A DNA stretch of 64,000 nt, taken from the NCBI GenBank assembly GCA_034437555.1, contig DAOTTQ010000018.1, positions 1 through 64,000 of the forward strand, given 5' to 3'. Below the pieces are notes generated by a model that worked only from the letters and a program-made list of their open reading frames with translations, had not been told where the DNA came from and searched no databases. Numbering within the stretch: position 1 is the first letter of the stretch; each line of letters begins with the position of its first letter. A program made the translations under genes and the position numbers. Positions 58,999 to 64,000 of the stretch are shown piece after piece. This DNA comes from JANWYT01 sp034437555 (GTDB lineage: Bacteria > Chloroflexota > Anaerolineae > Aggregatilineales > Phototrophicaceae).

Positions 58999-60381
58999 AT
59001 GGATCAACGCATGGTGGAATTTATACGTGCTTTGCGTGCCAATGGCGTTAGAATTAGCATTTCAGAAAGCCAAGACGCGCTTTCTAGTATTCAGCACGTG
59101 GGCATTTGGAATCCAGAAATCTTTAAGCTCGCGCTTCGTAGCACCCTTGTTAAAGAAAACCGTGACTTTGAAACCTTTGATTATTTCTTCCCGCTGTTCT
59201 TTAATGCGAACCAACCGCCCTTAGAGGACATCAACGAAGAACTTACCCCCGAACAACAAGAAATGCTTCAGCAAGCAATGGAAGCCATGATGGGGGATAA
59301 CGAAGCCCTGCGTAAATTGCTAGAGCAATTGATGGATGGGGAAGGCTTAACTGACGAACAGCTTCAAGCACTGGCAGATGCGGCAGGGCTAGACAATGGC
59401 ACAGAAATGTACCAACGAGGCTGGTTTGAACGGCGCATGATGGCATTAAGCGGGCTTAATCAGCTTTCGCAGATGCTAGAGGCTATGATGCAAATGATGG
59501 AAGAAATGGGCATGAGCGAGGAACAACGCCAAGCCCTGATGGACATGCTACAGCAAAATATGCGTGGGATGGGCGAGCAAATTGGCAATTTTGCGGGGTC
59601 ATCGCTGGCGCGACAAATGGCAGAACGCCCCAAAGAAGAAAAACCCGACCTTTTAGACGTACCATTTCAACGCCTTTCAGACAGAGACATTGAAACCCTA
59701 CGCGATGAAATGCGAAAGCTAGCCGCTCGCTTGCGTAGCCGTAATGCGCTAAGGCAAAGACGCGCCAAAAGTGGCAAAATCGACATGCGTCGCACCTTTA
59801 GAATGAACATGAAGTATGGGGGCGTTCCCATTGAAATTGCCGAGCGCACCAAGCAAAAGAAGCCCAACTTGGTACTCATTTGTGATTTAAGTACGTCCAT
59901 GCGTTACATGGTCGAGTTTATGCTCACGTTGGTTTACCAGCTTCAAGACCAAGTACGGCGCACCCACAGCTTCATCTTTATTGATGATATGCGTGAAGTG
60001 AGCATGGACTTAGAGCAACACGACACGCGCCTAGCCGTGATGAAAATTATGATGGAAAACCCACCCGGCTACTACAGCACAGACTTAGGCAATAGCCTTA
60101 ACACCTTCTCGCAAAAACACTATAGCGCCATCGATAGCCGTACCACGGTCATTATCATGGGGGATGGGCGCAATAACTATAACAACCCACGCCTAGATAT
60201 TGCCCAAGACATGAACCGCCAAGCACGGCGTGTCTTTTGGTTTTGTCCAGAAGCCCCCTCGCAATGGGGAACGGGTGACAGCGATATGCACCTTTACGCC
60301 CAGCTTGCAAACAACGTTTTTCTTATTCGCACACTGCGCGACCTTGCGGGTAGCGTGGACAAAATTCTAGCGGATTCATAA
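58999..60381 (+). CDS. CoxE-like VWA-domain protein
   Basis: A 460-aa protein. Residues ~1-80 are the helical CoxE-like start (FIRALRANGVRISISESQDA). Residues ~95-230 are Met/Gln/Glu-rich (QMLEAMMQMMEEMGMSEEQR, helical). The C-terminal VWA domain carries the MIDAS motif DLSTSM at 296-301, VIIMGDGRNN and an RRVFWFCPE strand. Such proteins partner with MoxR AAA ATPases to insert metals or remodel complexes; no MoxR gene is in the window. An ATG at 58948 is only ~6 bases from the predicted transcript start and has no ribosome site, while AAGG lies about 10 bases before the ATG at 58999. It heads an operon with psd, pssA and marR. Confidence 0.82.
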   Translation: MDQRMVEFIRALRANGVRISISESQDALSSIQHVGIWNPEIFKLALRSTLVKENRDFETFDYFFPLFFNANQPPLEDINEELTPEQQEMLQQAMEAMMGDNEALRKLLEQLMDGEGLTDEQLQALADAAGLDNGTEMYQRGWFERRMMALSGLNQLSQMLEAMMQMMEEMGMSEEQRQALMDMLQQNMRGMGEQIGNFAGSSLARQMAERPKEEKPDLLDVPFQRLSDRDIETLRDEMRKLAARLRSRNALRQRRAKSGKIDMRRTFRMNMKYGGVPIEIAERTKQKKPNLVLICDLSTSMRYMVEFMLTLVYQLQDQVRRTHSFIFIDDMREVSMDLEQHDTRLAVMKIMMENPPGYYSTDLGNSLNTFSQKHYSAIDSRTTVIIMGDGRNNYNNPRLDIAQDMNRQARRVFWFCPEAPSQWGTGDSDMHLYAQLANNVFLIRTLRDLAGSVDKILADS

Positions 60382-60386
60382 ATAAT

Positions 60387-61040
60387 ATGAAAATTCACCG
60401 TGAAGGCTACCCAACGCTCATTTTGGTGGGCGTTGTTGCTCTATTACTCAATGCGTTTATGGCAGTTGTTGCGCCCGCTGGCATATGGATTACGTTACCC
60501 CTAAGCCTGCTGGTCTTTGGGTTCTTTGCCCAGTTCTTTCGCAATCCGCCACGCCAAACGCCCATGCTCCCCGATCACATCATCGCGCCCGCCGATGGCA
60601 CAATTGTGGCAATTGAGCGTGTGATAGAAAACGAATACTTTAAGGATGAACGCATTAAAGTAAGCATTTATATGTCTGCGCTCAATGTTCACGTCAACCG
60701 CGTGCCATTTGCGGGTCAGGTGCGCTATGTGCGTTATCACGCGGGCAAATACTTGGTCGCGTTTCATCCTAAAGCCAGTGAACTAAACGAGCGAAACACG
60801 ATTGTTTTGGCACACCCTAGCGGGCAAGAGGTTCTCATTCGCCAAATTGCAGGCTTATTAGCACGGCGAATTGTGAGCTACTTGCACTTAGGGGATGTTG
60901 CACAGGCGGGGGATGAACTGGGTTTCATTAAATTTGGCTCGCGGTGTGACCTCTTTTTGCCGCTAGATTGCGTTGTAGACGTTCAACTTGAACAGCGTGT
61001 AACGGGTGGTGAAACCCCCCTTGCACACTTTAGCGACTAG
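60387..61040 (+). CDS. psd: Phosphatidylserine decarboxylase proenzyme (short, PSD-A type)
   Basis: A 217-aa Psd of the short archaetidylserine-decarboxylase-like branch. Two hydrophobic segments near residues 8-50 anchor it. IAPADGTIVAI, SIYMSALNVHVNRVP and the self-cleavage site FGSRCDLF (Ser185, which becomes the pyruvoyl group of the small chain) are diagnostic. It makes phosphatidylethanolamine from the product of the next gene, pssA, 8 bases downstream. There is little ribosome-site signal, and only 5 bases separate it from the VWA gene, so translation is coupled. Confidence 0.93.
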   Translation: MKIHREGYPTLILVGVVALLLNAFMAVVAPAGIWITLPLSLLVFGFFAQFFRNPPRQTPMLPDHIIAPADGTIVAIERVIENEYFKDERIKVSIYMSALNVHVNRVPFAGQVRYVRYHAGKYLVAFHPKASELNERNTIVLAHPSGQEVLIRQIAGLLARRIVSYLHLGDVAQAGDELGFIKFGSRCDLFLPLDCVVDVQLEQRVTGGETPLAHFSD

Positions 61041-61048
61041 GCTTTTTT

Positions 61049-61765
61049 ATGCGCCCTACAAAAGGATTATTACCCAATAGTATTACTGTGGTTGCTATTT
61101 TTCTGGGTTATGTCAGCATTTTACAAACGTTTCAGGGGGCGTATGTCATCGCGTCCTTGTGCATCATTGTGGCGGGTGTGCTAGATATGCTAGATGGGCG
61201 CGTGGCACGCATGATAAACGCCTCTAGCGAGTTTGGCGTGCAGTTTGATAGCCTTGCTGACGTGATTAACTATGGGGTTGCGCCCTCTGTGTTGCTGTAT
61301 AACGCTTATCTGTATGAATGGGGCATGTTGGGCATTATCATTAGCTTCTTGCCTACGGCGTGCGCCGCCATTCGCTTAGCCCGCTATAATGTGGGCGCAG
61401 ACCCTCATACCCCTACAAAGTGCTTTAATGGCTTGCCCACTACTATGGCAGCGATGGTAATGGCAAGTTTTGTGATTTTTGCCCACCACGTTTACCCCAA
61501 CAGTAGCGCATCCTTTGCGGCTTTTACTTTGATGAGTATGCTTTCGTTCTTGATGGTCAGCGATGTGCCTTACGACAAGCAGGGCATGTTCTCTTGGCGC
61601 AATTTGCAAAAAACGCGAAATCTATTTACAGCAAGTTTGGTGGGGGCTTCGCTGATATTCTTCCCACAGGTGGCATTTTTTGCGTGGGGATTGGGGTATG
61701 TATTGCATGGATTGGTTAAAAGCACGCTAGGCACCGTACGCTATAAAATGGCGAAGGGACAATAA
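61049..61765 (+). CDS. pssA: CDP-diacylglycerol-serine O-phosphatidyltransferase
   Basis: A 238-aa integral membrane CDP-alcohol phosphotransferase of the Gram-positive/archaeal PssA type. The catalytic pattern D-G-x2-A-R-x8-G-x3-D-x3-D is exact (Asp49, Gly50, Ala53, Arg54, Gly63, Asp67, Asp71 in MLDGRVARMINASSEFGVQF). The CDP-DAG site begins at LLPNSITVVAIFLG. About seven helices follow. It supplies phosphatidylserine to Psd, encoded just upstream. AGG lies 8 bases before the ATG, in the TAG stop of psd. Confidence 0.94.
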   Translation: MRPTKGLLPNSITVVAIFLGYVSILQTFQGAYVIASLCIIVAGVLDMLDGRVARMINASSEFGVQFDSLADVINYGVAPSVLLYNAYLYEWGMLGIIISFLPTACAAIRLARYNVGADPHTPTKCFNGLPTTMAAMVMASFVIFAHHVYPNSSASFAAFTLMSMLSFLMVSDVPYDKQGMFSWRNLQKTRNLFTASLVGASLIFFPQVAFFAWGLGYVLHGLVKSTLGTVRYKMAKGQ

Positions 61766-61769
61766 TATT

Positions 61770-62237
61770 GTGAGTGAAGAGCTTTTAGACGATGATATTC
61801 ATGAATTTTGGGAGCTGGCGTTTAATATCGTCACCGACTTAGAAAAGCGTCTCTTTTCGTTTTTGGCAGCGCACCAGCTTACACCCCCACAATTTTATGT
61901 GCTTAAAACCCTTTATGAACATCAGGGGCGGTGTCGTATTGGCATTATCGCAAAAAAACATCACCTAACCCAAGCCACTGTGACGGGTCTAGTCAAACGG
62001 CTAGAAGCTCTTGACTTGGTGACCCGTGAACAACGCGAAGACGATGGGCGTAGCGTGGACGTGCTTTTAACTTCAGAAGGTGAATCTCGTTTTTGGGCAG
62101 TACAAAAAAGCCTCTTAGAACAGGCTCGCACCGTCCTCAGCCTGTTACCAACACAAGAACGCGAAGAAGCCCTTAATAAGGTGCGCTTCTACTTTCAACT
62201 ATTGGTTGAACAGTTTCCCATCCCTGCCCCTAAATAA
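61770..62237 (+). CDS. MarR-family transcriptional regulator
   Basis: A 155-aa winged-helix repressor of the MarR family. An N-terminal dimerisation helix (HEFWELAFNIVTDLEKRLFS) leads to the LTPPQFYVLKTLYEHQG helix. The recognition part is IIAKKHHLTQATVTGLVKRLEALDLVTR, split as HLTQATVTGLVKRL plus the wing QREDDGRSVDVLLTSEGE. No redox Cys of the OhrR type is near the N-terminus. The start is GTG at 61770, with AAGGGAC before it. It ends the VWA-psd-pssA operon, and the target may be this operon or the convergent thioredoxin-fold gene. Confidence 0.9.
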   Translation: MSEELLDDDIHEFWELAFNIVTDLEKRLFSFLAAHQLTPPQFYVLKTLYEHQGRCRIGIIAKKHHLTQATVTGLVKRLEALDLVTREQREDDGRSVDVLLTSEGESRFWAVQKSLLEQARTVLSLLPTQEREEALNKVRFYFQLLVEQFPIPAPK

Positions 62238-62240
62238 GCC

Positions 62241-62693
62241 CTACTTTTCTTGGCTTAGTAAAAGCACATCACGCATACTAGGAAAGCCGCCTTCACCCAC
62301 CCAAATTCTCTTGATGGTTTTGTTAGGGCTAACCAGCATGAAGCCCGCTTTCCGTGACATCTCATAAGAGGCTACGGTTTCATGAGTAGCGTCTGCCAAA
62401 ATGGGGAAGGCTAATGTGCGCGGAATACTGCGCTCAAACGCTTGCACATCCACCAAATCATTAGGCACAACAAACACCGCCCAAATGCTGTTCATTGCCA
62501 TTTTTAGCATGTGACGTTGAAGCCATAGCACACGGCGTACACTGTTAATTGACCAAACGTCATCTGCGAAACCTACTAATACGCTGGTCTCTTTGGCTAA
62601 TTCGTAAAGACACACCTTCTTGCCACTGCTATCAGATAAAGTAAAATTAGGGGCAATGCTACCTTGTGAAATGCTTGTCATTACTTGAGACAC
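62241..62693 (-). CDS. Thioredoxin-fold (redoxin-like) protein without peroxidatic Cys
   Basis: A 150-aa protein with the AhpC/TSA or Redoxin layout: APNFTLSDSSGKKVCLYEL, then a strand (SVLVGFADDVWS), a helix, and VVPNDLVDVQAFERSIP, LAFPILADATHETVASYEM, RKAGFMLVSPNKTIKRIW. Where peroxiredoxins have the catalytic Cys after the first strand, this protein reads FADDVWSINSVRR, and its only Cys is Cys28 before it. Peroxidase activity is therefore not expected. GTG at 62693 has GAGGA 7 bases upstream. It is convergent with marR, with 3 bases between the stops. Confidence 0.72.
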   Translation of the reverse strand: MSQVMTSISQGSIAPNFTLSDSSGKKVCLYELAKETSVLVGFADDVWSINSVRRVLWLQRHMLKMAMNSIWAVFVVPNDLVDVQAFERSIPRTLAFPILADATHETVASYEMSRKAGFMLVSPNKTIKRIWVGEGGFPSMRDVLLLSQEK

Positions 62694-62857
62694 AGTATTT
62701 TCCTCTATTCAAAATTAATGAAACTAAAACCAGTATACAACTCAAACAAGATGAGAAGTGTTAAGGTTTACGAAAGTTTGAGCGGGTGCGCGTGCAAAAA
62801 GGGTTCTGTGATATGCTTGTAGGAAAATACAACGTTATAGTTAAGGATGGCGGACGG

Positions 62858-64000
62858 GTGCTTAAGCGATGGGTAGTGATAGCTTGGTTTTGCTTTATCG
62901 GATTTAGCGTAAACGCAGATTTATCAACCACGACCAATAAAGCATTAGAGGCATTTGCCCTACAAAGCGCAAATGCCATGCCATTGGTTCGCATGTTAAA
63001 AATCGGCGAGGATACCAAGCCCCCCACAACAACCTCATACTCATTACAAGGGAGTCGGGGCGAGTGGTTTGGCGAAATAGACGGCTTCACCACCATGGAG
63101 CTACAAATTACCATTCGCGGGCTAAAGTCTGGGGATACAGTGTATGCGTATGCCGAAGGGTATGATGGTTTTGACCCCGTGTTAAGCCTTGTGGACGGCA
63201 CATTCTCACAAATTTATGCCACTGATGATGACGGGGGGGGCGAACTAAACAGCCTTGTCATCCACACGATAGACGCGGATGGTGATTATATTATCAGCCT
63301 TGTTGGCGTTAAAGACTCTTACGGCAGGTATCGGCTCGCTATTGGCATTAATGACGAGGGCGCACTGGGTATTGACTCCATCAAGCCGACAGTGACGCTG
63401 GATTGCCGTTTTTTTGCACAGTCTAAACGCCCCGTTCTGAGTGGCTACGTTCAAAAGCGCGAAGACGAGCTATTCATCATTCACTATACGCTTCAAGGCA
63501 TTGATGCCACCAGTCGTTATTACGTAGAACGCCTAGAAGAGGCTCTTAGACAGTCAATTGATGTGCAGCTTAATTTGCTGGGATGGCGACTTCCCCCGCC
63601 CGACTGCGAAGAAGGCGGAGACAATCGCATTGATGTTTATGTGCTTCATATTGACAATGGCACGCTGGGCTATGCTATGCCAGAAGTCACTGTGGGCGAT
63701 AACCCCAATACCGATGCGATAGAGCTTTACTCTAGTTATGGCTACTTGGTGATTGAAAATGATATGCAGTTTACCGATAGCAATTCTGCCATCGACATTA
63801 TGCAGGTTACAGCTGCCCATGAACTGCACCACGTGATCCAGTTTGGCTATGATGGCAACGAAACGTTTGGCGGTTTAGTCGAAAGTGGTGCAAGCTGGAT
63901 TGAAACGCTGGTTTACCCCGAAATTGCCGAAGTATACGATTATGTGGATGACATTTTTGCCTCGCCGGACTTATGCCTTGGGGCAGAACCCCGAAATTTT
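62858..64000 (+). CDS. Secreted zinc metallopeptidase, N-terminal part (cut by window end)
   Basis: An open frame runs to the window edge; 381 residues are visible and the end is missing. The start MLKRWVVIAWFCFIGFSVNA looks like a cleaved signal peptide. A beta-rich region follows (GRGEWFGEIDGFTTMELQ-like, DSVYAYAEGYDGFDPVLS-like, DADGDYIISLVG), resembling a PPC-type prodomain. The zinc site is HELHH at 321-325 (TAAHELHHVIQFGYDG), with a probable third ligand in LVESGASWIE. This HExxH...E layout is that of gluzincins like the MXAN_6640 group. An ATG at 62813 is in frame, but AAGGA lies 10 bases before the GTG at 62858, which also fits the signal peptide better. Confidence 0.75.
   Translation, partial: MLKRWVVIAWFCFIGFSVNADLSTTTNKALEAFALQSANAMPLVRMLKIGEDTKPPTTTSYSLQGSRGEWFGEIDGFTTMELQITIRGLKSGDTVYAYAEGYDGFDPVLSLVDGTFSQIYATDDDGGGELNSLVIHTIDADGDYIISLVGVKDSYGRYRLAIGINDEGALGIDSIKPTVTLDCRFFAQSKRPVLSGYVQKREDELFIIHYTLQGIDATSRYYVERLEEALRQSIDVQLNLLGWRLPPPDCEEGGDNRIDVYVLHIDNGTLGYAMPEVTVGDNPNTDAIELYSSYGYLVIENDMQFTDSNSAIDIMQVTAAHELHHVIQFGYDGNETFGGLVESGASWIETLVYPEIAEVYDYVDDIFASPDLCLGAEPRNF

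Noticed and set aside
62761..63201. 146-codon minus-strand frame near the right edge
   Set aside because: It overlaps the plus-strand signal peptide and prodomain of the metallopeptidase, whose frame stays open to the window end and carries a zinc motif.
1..64000. CRISPR arrays, tRNA genes, insertion sequences, prophage
   Set aside because: No regular spaced repeats, cloverleaf-type intergenic blocks, transposase motifs or phage structural genes were found by reading; tRNAscan or ISfinder runs would be decisive.

Overview
The window looks like chromosomal DNA of a member of the Chloroflexota, most likely Anaerolineae. This is inferred from gene content only. The clues are lipoproteins with a lipobox followed by Thr/Pro-rich linkers, a roadblock/V4R/response-regulator set, a lipoprotein-type class B penicillin-binding protein, an R3H/SpoIIIAA-like ATPase, and no outer-membrane or LPS genes. 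Pyruvate:ferredoxin oxidoreductase suggests anaerobic or facultative energy metabolism. Start codons include ATG, GTG and TTG with clear AGGAG-type ribosome sites. No tRNA, rRNA, CRISPR array, transposase, prophage or replication origin was seen.

Layout. 1-9.9 kb: thiolase, oligoendopeptidase F, a GT4 glycosyltransferase bracketed by 18-bp direct repeats, a sugar isomerase-like gene with SurE, a lipoprotein esterase, an acyl-CoA dehydrogenase under an apparent palindromic operator, and AcpS. 9.9-12.7 kb: a minus-strand operon roadblock/LC7 - V4R protein - response regulator with degenerate GGDEF - NadE. 12.9-18.0 kb: one monocistronic gene of about 1673 codons, DUF4062 - STAND NTPase - TPR - three tandem copies of an unrecognised ~165-residue domain. 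This is the best candidate for an undescribed (probably defence) system. 18-24 kb: UshA-like nucleotidase with a divergent FolC-like ligase, CitE-like lyase, pyrophosphatase and a Yip1 protein. 24-29 kb: NifJ with a dihydroorotate dehydrogenase-like partner, then a repeat-remnant gap.

29-36 kb: small membrane and flavin-binding proteins, including an M50-like protein that has lost the catalytic Glu, and a heterodimeric ABC exporter. 36-38.6 kb: an operon FHA - ECF sigma - zinc-anti-sigma-like - thioredoxin reductase, whose sigma start region is present as three 29-bp tandem repeats. 38.8-45 kb: FtsH, an S9 peptidase, a PH-domain membrane protein and TrmD. 45-51 kb: two lipoproteins, peptide deformylase with a hairpin-rich leader, the R3H ATPase, and a GNAT-like protein. 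Trm112-like and RsfS genes there diverge from interleaved promoters. 51-58.8 kb: penicillin-binding protein, amino-acid ABC binding protein and permease without an ATPase gene, a flippase-like protein, a DEDDh exonuclease and an AI-2E-type permease. 58.9-64 kb: CoxE-like VWA protein, Psd, PssA, MarR, a cysteine-less thioredoxin-fold protein, and a secreted metallopeptidase cut by the window end.

Most genes are housekeeping: translation (def, trmD, rsfS, Trm112), envelope lipid synthesis (psd-pssA, acpS), acyl-CoA metabolism and proteolysis (ftsH, pepF, S9). The accessory interest is the giant STAND gene, the redox-sigma operon with triplicated start, and several palindromic operators over strong promoters.
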